Part shown: piece by piece, positions 15,875-24,264 of the stretch
How positions within the stretch are numbered: position 1 is the stretch's first letter
Layout of the letters: every line of letters starts with the position of its first letter
NCBI RefSeq assembly: GCF_007994075.1
Contig: NZ_VIWU01000001.1
Location: 6,944,001-7,008,000, forward strand
From: Pseudonocardia hierapolitana
GTDB taxonomy: Bacteria > Actinomycetota > Actinomycetes > Mycobacteriales > Pseudonocardiaceae
Direction: 5' to 3'
Length of the DNA: 64,000 nucleotides
The notes under the pieces: generated by a model
Told to the model about the DNA's origin: nothing
What the model saw: only the letters and a program-made list of their open reading frames with translations
Databases searched by the model: none
Position numbers and translations under genes: made by a program

Positions 15875-17080
15875 ATGCCTGATCACCTTCATCTCGCGGT
15901 CGCGCTCGACGGTGCCGGTTGGCACCCCGCCGCGTGGCGCGAGCCGAACGCCCGGCCCCGTGACCTGTTCTCGCCCCGCTACTGGGCCGATCTCGTCCGC
16001 ACCGCCGAGCGCGGCCTGCTCGACCTCGTGACGATCGACGACGCGTTCGGCATCCAGACCCATCGCATCGGCGTGCCGGACGATCGCGTGGACGAGGTGC
16101 GGGGCCGGCTCGACGCGCTGCTGATCGCGTCCTTCGTCGCGCCGCTGACGTCGCGAATCGGACTGGTGCCGACCGTGACCACGACCCACACCGAGCCGTT
16201 CCACGTCTCGAAGGCGCTCGCGACCCTCGACCACACCTCGCTCGGGCGGGCCGGCTGGCAGGCCAGGGTGTCCGGCTCGGCCGCCGAGGCCGCGCTCGTC
16301 GGCAGGCGCGTCATCAGCGGGTACGACCCGCGCATCCTCGCGGCCGCCGACCTGCCGGCCGAGCTGCGCGACCTGTTCGACGAGGCCGCGGACGTGATCG
16401 ACGTCGTGCGCAGGCTGTGGGACTCCTGGGAGGACGACGCCGAGATCCGCGACGTCGCCACCCGCCGGTTCATCGACCGTTCCAAGGTGCACCACGTCGA
16501 CTTCGAGGGCCGCTTCTTCTCCGTGCGCGGCCCGTCGATCACGCCGCGGCCCCCGCAGGGGCAGCCGGTGGTGAGCGTGCTCGCCCACCGCCGCGAGCCG
16601 TACGAGCTGGCCGCCCGCGCCGCCGACCTGGTGTTCGTGACGCCCACCGCGGCTCGTGGCGCCGAGGCGCTGCTCGGTGACGTCGCCCGGGCGGTCGCCG
16701 ACGTCGGGCGGGACGGGGAGCCGCTGCACGTCTACGCCGACGTCGTGGCGGCGCTCGACGGCCCGGGGGAGTCGGGCGCGGACCGGCTGCGCCGCCTCGA
16801 CGACGTGGCGGGCGAGCCGTACACCAGCGACACCACCGTCTTCGGCGGGTCGGCCGCCGAGCTGGCCGATCTCGTCGCCTCCTGGCAGGCGCTGGGCTAC
16901 CGCGGGGTGCGGCTGCGGCCTGCGGCGCTGCCCGGCGACCTCGACCGGATCGTCACCGACCTCGTGCCCGAGCTGCAGCGGCGCGGCCTGCACCGCACGT
17001 CCTACCCGGAGGTCTCCTCCCTGCGCGGGCTGCTGGGCCTGCCGACCGCCGTCCCCAACCGCTACGCAGAGGCCGTCTGA
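15875..17080 (+). CDS. LLM-class flavin-dependent monooxygenase (CmoO/SsuD-like)
   Basis: 401 aa bacterial-luciferase-like TIM barrel using reduced FMN and O2. The N-terminal strand is DHLHLAVALDGAGWHP; LVTIDDAFG, IGLVPTVTTTHTEPFHVSKALATLDHTSLGRAGWQARVS and a VHHVDFEGRFFSVRGP segment are typical of LLM enzymes. The ATG follows GAGAGGCAGGAA. It is separated by 1 bp from the next monooxygenase and headed by a sulfur leader. Likely role: oxidative C-S bond cleavage or desulfonation, with reduced flavin supplied elsewhere. No flavin reductase lies in the operon. Confidence 0.86.
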   Translation: MPDHLHLAVALDGAGWHPAAWREPNARPRDLFSPRYWADLVRTAERGLLDLVTIDDAFGIQTHRIGVPDDRVDEVRGRLDALLIASFVAPLTSRIGLVPTVTTTHTEPFHVSKALATLDHTSLGRAGWQARVSGSAAEAALVGRRVISGYDPRILAAADLPAELRDLFDEAADVIDVVRRLWDSWEDDAEIRDVATRRFIDRSKVHHVDFEGRFFSVRGPSITPRPPQGQPVVSVLAHRREPYELAARAADLVFVTPTAARGAEALLGDVARAVADVGRDGEPLHVYADVVAALDGPGESGADRLRRLDDVAGEPYTSDTTVFGGSAAELADLVASWQALGYRGVRLRPAALPGDLDRIVTDLVPELQRRGLHRTSYPEVSSLRGLLGLPTAVPNRYAEAV

Positions 17081-17081
17081 C

Positions 17082-18449
17082 ATGAGCACCCGCAAGCAGA
17101 TCATCCTCGGCGCCTACCTGGGCGGCGTGAACCACCACACCGCCTGGTGGCACCCCGACGCCGGTAGCCAGATCGACTTCTCCACGTTCGAGCACACCGC
17201 GCGCACCGCCGAGCGCGGCAGGTTCGACTTCTTCTTCCTCGCCGAGGGCCTCGCGCTGCGCGAGCGCGCCGGGAAGATCTTCGATCAGGACATCGTCGGG
17301 CGTCCGGACACGCTGCCGGTGCTCGCGTCGCTCGCGGCCGTCACCACCCACCTCGGCCTCGCCGGCACGATCAACGCCACCTTCAACGAGCCCTACGAGC
17401 TGGCCCGGCAGTTCGCCACGCTCGACCACCTCTCGGGCGGCCGGACCGCCTGGAACGTCGTCACGTCGTTCGACGCGTTCACCGGCCGGAACTTCCGCCG
17501 AGGCGGCTTCCTCGACCGGTCCCGGCGTTACGAGCGGGCCGCCGAGATGATCGAGGCGCTGCGCACGCTGTGGGACTCGTGGGACGACGAGGACCTGGTC
17601 GCGGACAAGGCGACCGGCCGCTTCCTCCGCAGGCCCGACGCCGGCACGTTCGCGATCAAGGGCAACCAGTTCGACATCCACGGCCGGTTCACCGTGCCCC
17701 GCAGCCCGCAGGGCCGCCCGGTGATCCTGCAGGCGGGTGTCTCGCCGGAGGGCAGGGACTTCGCCGCCCGCCATTCCGACGCGATCTTCTCGCCCTTCGG
17801 GAAGCTGCCGGAGGCCGCGGACTTCTACCGCGACGTCAAGGCCCGCGCGGCGAAGTTCGGCCGGAACCCCGACGACCTCAAGATCCTCCCGTCGGCGAGC
17901 TTCGTGCTCGGCGACACCGAGGCCGAGGCAGGGGAGCGCTACCGGGAGGTCCGCGAGCAGCAGATCACGGGCCGGACCGCGCTCATCCTGCTCGAGCAGG
18001 TCTGGAACCGCGACCTGTCCGGCTACGACCCCGACGGGCCGCTGCCCGACGTCGACCCCGACCCGGACGCGCCGCCGATCATCGAGGGCCGCGCGTTCGT
18101 CCACCAGGACCGGTTCGCCACCGTGGCGCGCTGGCGGGAGATCGCCGAGGCGAAGAAGCTCAGCCTCCGCGAGCTGGTGATCGACCAGTTCGAGCGCGGC
18201 CCGTTCGTCGGCACGCCGGCGCAGGTGGCACAGCAGATCGACGACTTCGTGCAGGACGACGGGTCCGACGGGCTGATCATCGGCTCGCACCTCGTGCCGC
18301 GGGGGCTCGACGAGTTCGTCGACCGGGTCGTGCCGCTGCTCCAGGAACGCGGCTCCCTGCGCGCCGAGTACACGGGCACGACGCTGCGCGACAACCTCGG
18401 CCTGCCGCCGTTGCCGCGCCGCTCCGGGAGCGCGGCCGCCGCCGTGTAG
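17082..18449 (+). CDS. NtaA/SnaA/DszA-family FMN-dependent monooxygenase (CmoJ-like)
   Basis: 455 aa. The start MSTRKQIILGAYLGGVNHHTAWWHP and the motifs IDFSTFEHTARTAERGRFDFFFLAEG, HLGLAGTINATFNEPYELARQFATLDHLSGGRTAWNVVTS and RPVILQAGVSPEGRDFAARHSDAIF define the NtaA/SnaA/DszA family. That family acts on EDTA/NTA, dibenzothiophene sulfone and, in B. subtilis CmoJ, N-acetyl-S-alkylcysteines. The stop of the preceding gene is 1 bp from its ATG. The pair of an SsuD/CmoO-like and a CmoJ-like enzyme next to sulfur amino-acid and sulfonate importers points to organosulfur degradation. Confidence 0.88.
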   Translation: MSTRKQIILGAYLGGVNHHTAWWHPDAGSQIDFSTFEHTARTAERGRFDFFFLAEGLALRERAGKIFDQDIVGRPDTLPVLASLAAVTTHLGLAGTINATFNEPYELARQFATLDHLSGGRTAWNVVTSFDAFTGRNFRRGGFLDRSRRYERAAEMIEALRTLWDSWDDEDLVADKATGRFLRRPDAGTFAIKGNQFDIHGRFTVPRSPQGRPVILQAGVSPEGRDFAARHSDAIFSPFGKLPEAADFYRDVKARAAKFGRNPDDLKILPSASFVLGDTEAEAGERYREVREQQITGRTALILLEQVWNRDLSGYDPDGPLPDVDPDPDAPPIIEGRAFVHQDRFATVARWREIAEAKKLSLRELVIDQFERGPFVGTPAQVAQQIDDFVQDDGSDGLIIGSHLVPRGLDEFVDRVVPLLQERGSLRAEYTGTTLRDNLGLPPLPRRSGSAAAAV

Positions 18450-18471
18450 TCAGAACCGGTGCGGCCGGACG

Positions 18472-18477
18472 TACGGT
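18472..18477 (+). promoter_or_regulatory. -10 box for a leaderless MFS transcript
   Basis: TACGGT followed by 7 nt and the ATG at 18485, with no ribosome site. It suggests an internal promoter in addition to read-through from the monooxygenases. Confidence 0.4.
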
Positions 18478-18484
18478 GCTCGGT

Positions 18485-19669
18485 ATGCGGCCCTATCGCT
18501 GGTGGATGGTCGCCGCACTCGCGGTCACCGCGACGGCCGGCTACGGGGTTCTCACCTACGCGTTCGCCGTCCTGCTCGTGCCGATGCAGGAGGCGCTGGG
18601 TGCCGATCGCACGGTCGTCACCGGCGCCCAGACCGTCTCGTTGCTGGCGGCGGCACTCGCCGCGGTGCCGGCCGGTCGCTGGCTCGACCGGTGGGGCGGA
18701 CGCGTGCTCATGGTCGGCTGCTCGGTGCTCGCGACGCTGCTCCTGCTCGCCTGGTCGCAGGTGACCAGCATCGTCGCGCTGTACGCGGTGTTGTTCGGGC
18801 TCGGGGTCGCGTCCGCGGGCGTGCTGTACGAGGCGGCGTTCGCCGTGGTCGTCACCTGGTTCTGCGACGCCCGGCGCGGGACGGCGATGCTGGCGATCAC
18901 GATCGCGGGCGGCTTCGCCTCGACGATCTTCATGCCGCTCACCGCGGTGCTGGTCGAGGCGTACGGCTGGCGGCAGGCGCTGGTCGTCCTGGCCGTGGTC
19001 TACGGCGGGCTCACCGTCCCGCTGCACATGCTGGTGCGGCGGCCGCCGCACTTCGCACCGCAGCGCCGCGAGGCCAGGAGGACCACGGCGAGCGCCGTGC
19101 GCGATCCCGGCTACTGGCTGATCGCGGGCGTCTTCGTCGCCCAGGGGATCGGCATCTTCGTCGTCGGGGTCCACCTGGTGGCGTACCTGCGCGAGCTCGG
19201 CCACGCCCCGACGGTCGCCGCGAACGTCGCGGGCCTGCTGGGCGTGATGTCGGTGACCGGGCGCGTGGTGACGACGTTCGCGGCCCGCCGGTACGGCATG
19301 ACGGTGTTGGCCGTCGTCTTCGCCCTCCAGGCGGTCGGGCTGGCGCTGCTGCCGGTCGTGGGGAACGCGCTGGCGCCGGCCGTCGCGTGCGTGCTGGCCA
19401 TCGGGCTCGGCTTCGGCGTGAGCACGATCGCCCGGCCCGCGCTGCTCGCCGAGCGGTACGGCGTGGCCGGTTACGCCACCCTCGCCGGGCTGCTGGCGGC
19501 GGTCCTCACGGTGACCAAGGCCCTCGTGCCGCTGGGCGCCGCGTGGCTGCGCACGGTCGCAGGCAGCTACACGCCGGTCATGGCGATCTCCGCGGCAGGC
19601 GGGCTCATCGGCGCCGCCGGGCTGCTCGCGCTCCGCCGCGTGCGCTCGGCCCCTGGCGTCAGCGCTTGA
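18485..19669 (+). CDS. MFS transporter
   Basis: 394 aa major facilitator with twelve predicted transmembrane helices. The first cytoplasmic loop has the MFS signature PAGRWLDRWGGRVLMVGCS. The start MRPYRWWMVAALAV is the conventional N-terminus of the monocarboxylate/OFA-like group. It lies 35 bp after the second monooxygenase in the same direction, so it may import a sulfur compound or export the oxidised product. It converges on the next MFS gene, with a hairpin between. Confidence 0.88.
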   Translation: MRPYRWWMVAALAVTATAGYGVLTYAFAVLLVPMQEALGADRTVVTGAQTVSLLAAALAAVPAGRWLDRWGGRVLMVGCSVLATLLLLAWSQVTSIVALYAVLFGLGVASAGVLYEAAFAVVVTWFCDARRGTAMLAITIAGGFASTIFMPLTAVLVEAYGWRQALVVLAVVYGGLTVPLHMLVRRPPHFAPQRREARRTTASAVRDPGYWLIAGVFVAQGIGIFVVGVHLVAYLRELGHAPTVAANVAGLLGVMSVTGRVVTTFAARRYGMTVLAVVFALQAVGLALLPVVGNALAPAVACVLAIGLGFGVSTIARPALLAERYGVAGYATLAGLLAAVLTVTKALVPLGAAWLRTVAGSYTPVMAISAAGGLIGAAGLLALRRVRSAPGVSA

Positions 19670-19670
19670 T

Positions 19671-19685
19671 CACCGGTCGCCGGTG
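19671..19685. terminator. Candidate bidirectional terminator hairpin
   Basis: CACCGG-TCG-CCGGTG between two convergent genes. 6-bp stem, 3-nt loop, no T-tract. Confidence 0.4.
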
Positions 19686-19695
19686 GCCAGGTGGG

Positions 19696-20898
19696 TCAGA
19701 GCGCGCGCGGGCGGCCGGCCAGCGTGCCGGTGACGGCCTGGGCCACCACCACCGCGAGCAGCACGGCGAAGGGGACGGTCCAGCCGCCCGTGGTGTCGTG
19801 CAGCAGCCCGATGAGGAACGGGCCGGTGCCGGCGATCACGTAGCCGATGCCCTGCGCCATGCCCGACAGGTCCGCGGTGCGTTCGGCGGACGACGCCCGC
19901 AGCGCGATGACCGTCAGGGCGAGGGAGAAGACGCTCATCCCGAGCCCGACCAGCAGCACCCAGGGCAGGGCCTGCACCGGGCCGGCGGTGGGGACCACTA
20001 GGAACCCGAGGAGCCCTGCCGCGCCGCACGCGCTGAGCGCGAGGATCCAGCCGCTCTGGCCCCGGGCCCGGCCCGCCAGCGGCGGCACCAGGAGGCTGAC
20101 CGGGAGGGCGACGATCGACAGCAGGCCGAGCAGCAGGCCTGCGTCGGTGCGGCTCACCCCGCGGTCCATCAACGCGAGGGGCAGCCAGTTCATCACGGCG
20201 AACGCGACGAACGCCTGCAGGCCGAAGAACGCGGTCACGGTCCACGCCAGCGGCGAGCGGAGCAGGGAGGGGCGGTCGTCGTCGCGGGCCGGTCCAGCAG
20301 CCGGGATGGCGGGGCGCCCGCACGCGAGCCATCCCGCGAGCGCGACCGCGCCGAGGACGGCCCAGCCCGCGAGGGCTGCCCGCCAGCCGCCGAGGGCCGC
20401 GGCGAGCAGCGGGGTGAGCGCGAACCCGACCGTCGCACCGGCCTGGAGCGCGGCCGTGTAGAGGCCGGTGATCAGGCCGACGCGGGTGGGGAAGCCGGCC
20501 CGCACGACCACGGGCACGAGCACGCCCGCGACGGCGACGCCGCTCGTCGCGACAACCGTGGCGGCGATCATCAGGGTCGGGCCGCCGAGGACCCGCAGCA
20601 CCAGCCCGGCGGTGATGGCCGCGAGCGCCACGACGATCGCGCCGCGCAGCCCGACCCTGCGGGAGAGCCGCGGCGCGACGGCGCCCGCCGCGGCGAGGCA
20701 CAGGACCGGCACGGTGGTGAGCAGCCCGACCCAGCCCGCGGTCGCCGCGAACGCCGCCCGCACCTGGTCGAGCACCGGGCCGACGCTGGTGATCGCGGGT
20801 CGCAGGTTGAACGCCACGAGGATCACCGCGACGGCGAGCAACACCGGCCCGGGCCGAGTCCGGCGGGTCGGGGTCGTCCGCTCTGCCACGTCGCCCAT
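19696..20898 (-). CDS. CynX/NimT-family MFS transporter
   Basis: 400 aa, twelve hydrophobic segments, with the family hallmark AVAVILVAFNLRPAITSVGPVLDQVRAAFA at the N-terminus (the FNLRPA(I/L) motif of CynX/NimT/YycB transporters, which move cyanate, nitroimidazoles or acidic xenobiotics). PTRVGLITGLYTAALQAGATVGF also fits. Start at ATG 20898. A MarR gene lies 90 bp upstream in the same direction and could regulate it. The substrate is unknown. Confidence 0.88.
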   Translation of the reverse strand: MGDVAERTTPTRRTRPGPVLLAVAVILVAFNLRPAITSVGPVLDQVRAAFAATAGWVGLLTTVPVLCLAAAGAVAPRLSRRVGLRGAIVVALAAITAGLVLRVLGGPTLMIAATVVATSGVAVAGVLVPVVVRAGFPTRVGLITGLYTAALQAGATVGFALTPLLAAALGGWRAALAGWAVLGAVALAGWLACGRPAIPAAGPARDDDRPSLLRSPLAWTVTAFFGLQAFVAFAVMNWLPLALMDRGVSRTDAGLLLGLLSIVALPVSLLVPPLAGRARGQSGWILALSACGAAGLLGFLVVPTAGPVQALPWVLLVGLGMSVFSLALTVIALRASSAERTADLSGMAQGIGYVIAGTGPFLIGLLHDTTGGWTVPFAVLLAVVVAQAVTGTLAGRPRAL

Positions 20899-20990
20899 CT
20901 TGGCGTGCGTGCGCGTGGACGTCGTCGATCGATCCGGCGTTCTGCACCGACGAGGAGCGCGCAGCCCTCGCCCTGTCCCGTCCGAGGTGG

Positions 20991-21416
20991 CTAGCGCGGA
21001 CGTGCTGCCCCGGCGTCGGTGAGCTGCCGCACGCGTTCCAGCAGCGCCGCGAGCAGGCCGGCGTCGGTGCCCAGCTCGGCGGTCAACGACTCGCCCACCG
21101 TGGCCACGGCGGGGGCGAGCCGGGCGTGCTCGGCGCGCCCGTGTTCGGAGAGGAACACCAGCACGCGGCGGCGGTCGGCGTCGTCGACCCTGCGGTAGAC
21201 CAGCGCTCGGTCGACCAGCCGGTCGACGATCTTCGTGAGCGTCGGCGCGGGCACCATGGCCCGGGCGGCGATCTCGCTCATCGGGTGGCCCGCGCCGTCG
21301 GCCAGGTGGGTGAGCACGCGCCACTGGTCGAGGGTGGGGCCGTCCGGGCCGAGTGCGGCCTCCACCCGGCGCGAGACCAGGTGCTCGACCTGGCTGAGCA
21401 GTTCCGGTAGGGACAT
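20991..21416 (-). CDS. MarR-family transcriptional regulator
   Basis: 141 aa with the winged-helix core LDQWRVLTHLADGAGHPMSEIAARAMVPAPTLTKIVDRLVDRALVYRRVDDADRRRVLVFLSEHG. The DxRxxxV wing DADRRRVLV is intact. ATG 21416 has AGGAGG six bases upstream; an in-frame GTG at 21422 overlaps that site. It is divergent from the AmiC-like gene and upstream of the CynX-like transporter. Twin AACACTGTCATC words in the divergent region may be its operator. Confidence 0.9.
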   Translation of the reverse strand: MSLPELLSQVEHLVSRRVEAALGPDGPTLDQWRVLTHLADGAGHPMSEIAARAMVPAPTLTKIVDRLVDRALVYRRVDDADRRRVLVFLSEHGRAEHARLAPAVATVGESLTAELGTDAGLLAALLERVRQLTDAGAARPR

Positions 21417-21464
21417 TCCCACCTCCTCGCGATACGAGTTCGTGACACGGCGCCGCGCCCGGCG

Positions 21465-21491
21465 AACACTGTCATCGTAAACACTGTCATC
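21465..21491. promoter_or_regulatory. Twin direct repeat between MarR and the AmiC-like gene
   Basis: AACACTGTCATC at 21465-21476 and again at 21480-21491, a 15-bp period. It lies midway between divergent starts at 21416 and 21527. On the minus strand TACGAT (21479-21474) between the copies could be a -10 box, so a bound regulator would block it. Confidence 0.5.
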
Positions 21492-21526
21492 TCGAACCGA
21501 ACGACCTGATCGAGGCGGGAGGTCGG

Positions 21527-22588
21527 ATGGGGCGGGACGCGGTCGAGATCGCCTTCGTGGTGCCGCGCAGTGGCCCGGCGGGCATCGTCGGCCCGTCGTG
21601 CGAGGCGTGCGGGCTGCTCGCCGCCGACGAGATCAACGCGACGGGCGGCCTGCTGGGCCGTGAGCTGCGGCTGCGGATCGTCGACGGCGGGCGCGCGCCG
21701 AGGGCGGTCGCTCGGGAGGTGGACGCGCTCGTCTCGGCCGGTGCCGTGGAAGGTGTCACCGGCTGGCACATCTCGGCGGTCCGCCAGGTGGTGGCGCCCG
21801 TCGTGTCCGGGCGGGTCCCGTACGTCTACAGCCCGCTCTACGAGGGCGGCGAGCGCACGCCCGGCGTCTTCCTCGCGGGCGAGACACCCGATCGCCAGCT
21901 GCTGCCCGCCCTGACCTGGATGGCGCGCGAGGTCGGGGTCCGCACCTGGTGCGTGGTCGGCGACGACTACGTCTGGCCGATCGCGTCCGCGCGGGCGGCG
22001 CGCGACTACGCCCGTCGCAGCGCCGACGTGGACGTCGTCGACGAGGTGTTCGTCCCGCTGGGCACTCCCGACTTCGGCCCGGCCGTGCGGCGGGTGGAGC
22101 GCAGCGGCGCGCAAGGGGTGCTGATGCTGCTGGTCGGCTCGGACGCGGTGCTGTTCAACCGGGCTTTCGCCGCCGCAGGGCTCGACGCCGCGTGCGTGCG
22201 GTTCAGCCCGCTCATGGAGGAGAACATGGTGCTGGCCACCGGGGCGGATGCCACCCGCGACCTGTACGCGTCCGCGGGGTTCTTCGAGGCGCTGCCGACG
22301 GCGTCGGGCCTGGAGTTCTCGCGCCGCTACGCCGAGCGGTTCGGGGTGGATGCGCCCGTGCTCGGCTCGCTGGGCGAGTCCTGCTATGAGGGCGTGACGC
22401 TGCTCGCGCGGCTCGCCGAGCGGGCCGGTTCCCTGGCGCCGGGGGAGTGGGCCGCGGCGGCAGACACGCTCGCGTACGACAGCCCGCGTGGCACGGTGCG
22501 GATGACCGGGAACCACCTCGTGCAGAGCGTCTACCTGGCCCGGGCCGACGGGCTGGACCTCGACGTGCTCGCGCAGCTGACGCCTTGA
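21527..22588 (+). CDS. AmiC/urea-type periplasmic-binding-fold protein, probably a cytoplasmic amide sensor
   Basis: 353 aa type I periplasmic-binding fold of the AmiC/FmdD/UrtA group. It has [63 protein letters not shown] and YVYSPLYEGGE, close in pattern to AmiC. There is no signal peptide or lipobox, so it is probably a cytoplasmic ligand-sensing protein rather than a transporter subunit. RBS GGGAGG before ATG 21527. It is followed by fmdB and formamidase, consistent with short-chain amide sensing. In Pseudomonas AmiC antagonises AmiR; no AmiR-type antiterminator is visible here. Confidence 0.82.
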   Translation: MGRDAVEIAFVVPRSGPAGIVGPSCEACGLLAADEINATGGLLGRELRLRIVDGGRAPRAVAREVDALVSAGAVEGVTGWHISAVRQVVAPVVSGRVPYVYSPLYEGGERTPGVFLAGETPDRQLLPALTWMAREVGVRTWCVVGDDYVWPIASARAARDYARRSADVDVVDEVFVPLGTPDFGPAVRRVERSGAQGVLMLLVGSDAVLFNRAFAAAGLDAACVRFSPLMEENMVLATGADATRDLYASAGFFEALPTASGLEFSRRYAERFGVDAPVLGSLGESCYEGVTLLARLAERAGSLAPGEWAAAADTLAYDSPRGTVRMTGNHLVQSVYLARADGLDLDVLAQLTP

Positions 22589-22649
22589 CGGAACCTTTCT
22601 ATCGCAATAGTTTCATCTGACAGTTTCTGCTCTCCGTCCCGAGGTTGCC

Positions 22650-22934
22650 GTGCCGACCTACGCCTTCCGCTGTCCGCGCTGCGGCGAGTTCGAGGTCCGT
22701 CGCCCCATGGCCGAGTCCGCGTGCGACGCGACCTGCCCCGACTGCGCGCTCCCGGCCACCCGCGTGTTCGGCGCCCCCGCACTGCGCGGGCTCGACCCGA
22801 CCGTGCGGCGGGCGCTCGACGCCGGTGCCCGCAGCGCCGAATCCCCGCAGGTCGTGACGTCGGTGCCGGGGCGCTCCCGGCGCGCCACGCCGCTCTCGAC
22901 GGATCCCCGTCACGCCCGCCTGCCCCGGCCCTGA
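22650..22934 (+). CDS. fmdB: FmdB-family zinc-ribbon protein
   Basis: 94 aa. PTYAFRCPRCGEFEVRRPM and CPDCALPATRVFG give two CxxC pairs of the FmdB zinc ribbon, followed by a basic, disordered tail. GTG start at 22650. In Methylophilus and actinobacteria fmdB lies next to fmdA and was proposed to regulate amidase expression. Spacing is 21 bp to formamidase, so it is the same operon. The molecular role of the family is unproved. Confidence 0.85.
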   Translation: MPTYAFRCPRCGEFEVRRPMAESACDATCPDCALPATRVFGAPALRGLDPTVRRALDAGARSAESPQVVTSVPGRSRRATPLSTDPRHARLPRP

Positions 22935-22955
22935 ACCCGTTCCCAGGAGGCCCGC

Positions 22956-24203
22956 ATGCCCGATGTCGTCTTCTCCGTCGACCAGGCCCGTTCGATGCGC
23001 GACCAGGCGGTGCCCGGCCACAACCGGTGGCATCCCGACATCCCGCCGGCCGTCACGGTGCGGCCCGGGCAGTCGATCCGCGTGGAGTGCCGGGAGTGGA
23101 CCGACGGCCAGATCGGCAACAACGACTCGGCGAACGACGTGCGCGACGTCGACCTCACGCACGCCCACATGCTCTCCGGACCGATCCACGTCGACGGCGC
23201 CGAACCGGGTGACCTGCTCGTCGTCGACATCCTCGACCTGGGCCCGGTGCCGCAGGAGTCCGGCGACGCACCCGGCCAGGGCTGGGGCTACACCGGGATC
23301 TTCGCCAAGGACAACGGCGGCGGCTTCCTCACCGACCGCTTCCCCGACGCCTACAAGGCGATCTGGGACTTCGCCGGGCAGAAGTGCACGTCCCGGCACA
23401 TCCCCGGGGTGGAGTTCACCGGGATCACCCACCCCGGCCTCTTCGGTACCGCGCCCTCGCCGGAGCTCCTCGGCCGGTGGAACGCGCGGGAACGCGCGCT
23501 GATCGCCACCGACCCCGACCGCGTGCCCCCGCTCGCGCTGCCGCCGCTGGAGGAGAACGCGCTCGGCGGCACCGCGTCCGGCGACGCGCTCGCCGCCATC
23601 GCCCGTGACGGCGCCCGCACGGTGCCGGCCAGGGAGAACGGCGGCAACCACGACATCAAGAACTTCACCCGCGGCTCGCGCGTCTTCTACCCGGTGCACG
23701 TGCCGGGCGCGCTGTTCTCCGGCGGCGACCTGCACTTCAGCCAGGGCGATGGCGAGATCACCTTCTGCGGCGCCATCGAGATGGGCGGCTTCATCGACTT
23801 CCACGTCGACCTGATCAAGGGCGGCATGCAGACGTACGGGGTGACGACGAACCCGATCCTGATGCCGGGGAACGTCGAGCCGCGCTACTCGGAGTTCCTC
23901 ACGTTCATCGGGATCGGCGTCGACCACGGGAGCGACACGCAGCTCTACAACGACGCCACCGCGGCCTACCGCAACGCGTGCCTCAACGCGGTGGAGTACC
24001 TGACGAAGTTCGGCTACTCCGGCGCCCAGGCCTACCTCCTGCTCGGCGCGGCGCCCATCGAGGGCAGGGTCAGCGGGGTGGTCGACATCCCGAACGCCTG
24101 CTGCTCCCTCTACCTGCCCACGGCGATCTTCGACTTCGACATCCGGCCGTCCGCCTCGGGGCCCGTCTCGGCCGACCGGGGGAGCTGCGCGGTGTCGTCA
24201 TGA
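22956..24203 (+). CDS. fmdA: Formamidase/acetamidase (FmdA family)
   Basis: 415 aa, the usual length for FmdA. It hydrolyses formamide or acetamide to the acid plus ammonia. Motifs are VPGHNRWHPDIPP, QIGNNDSANDVRDVDLTHAHMLSGP, the central ENGGNHDIKNFTRGSRVFYPVHVPGALFSGGDLHFSQGDGEI region with the acidic/His catalytic site, and CCSLYLPTAIFDFDIRP. RBS AGGAGG before the ATG. Follows the AmiC-like sensor and fmdB. Ammonia released could feed the glutamine synthetase elsewhere in the window. Confidence 0.93.
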   Translation: MPDVVFSVDQARSMRDQAVPGHNRWHPDIPPAVTVRPGQSIRVECREWTDGQIGNNDSANDVRDVDLTHAHMLSGPIHVDGAEPGDLLVVDILDLGPVPQESGDAPGQGWGYTGIFAKDNGGGFLTDRFPDAYKAIWDFAGQKCTSRHIPGVEFTGITHPGLFGTAPSPELLGRWNARERALIATDPDRVPPLALPPLEENALGGTASGDALAAIARDGARTVPARENGGNHDIKNFTRGSRVFYPVHVPGALFSGGDLHFSQGDGEITFCGAIEMGGFIDFHVDLIKGGMQTYGVTTNPILMPGNVEPRYSEFLTFIGIGVDHGSDTQLYNDATAAYRNACLNAVEYLTKFGYSGAQAYLLLGAAPIEGRVSGVVDIPNACCSLYLPTAIFDFDIRPSASGPVSADRGSCAVSS

Positions 24204-24264
24204 CGGCCCTTGCGCGGCCGGCATCGGCGGAGCACGGTCGGAACCCCTCGTCAAGGAGGTTCCC

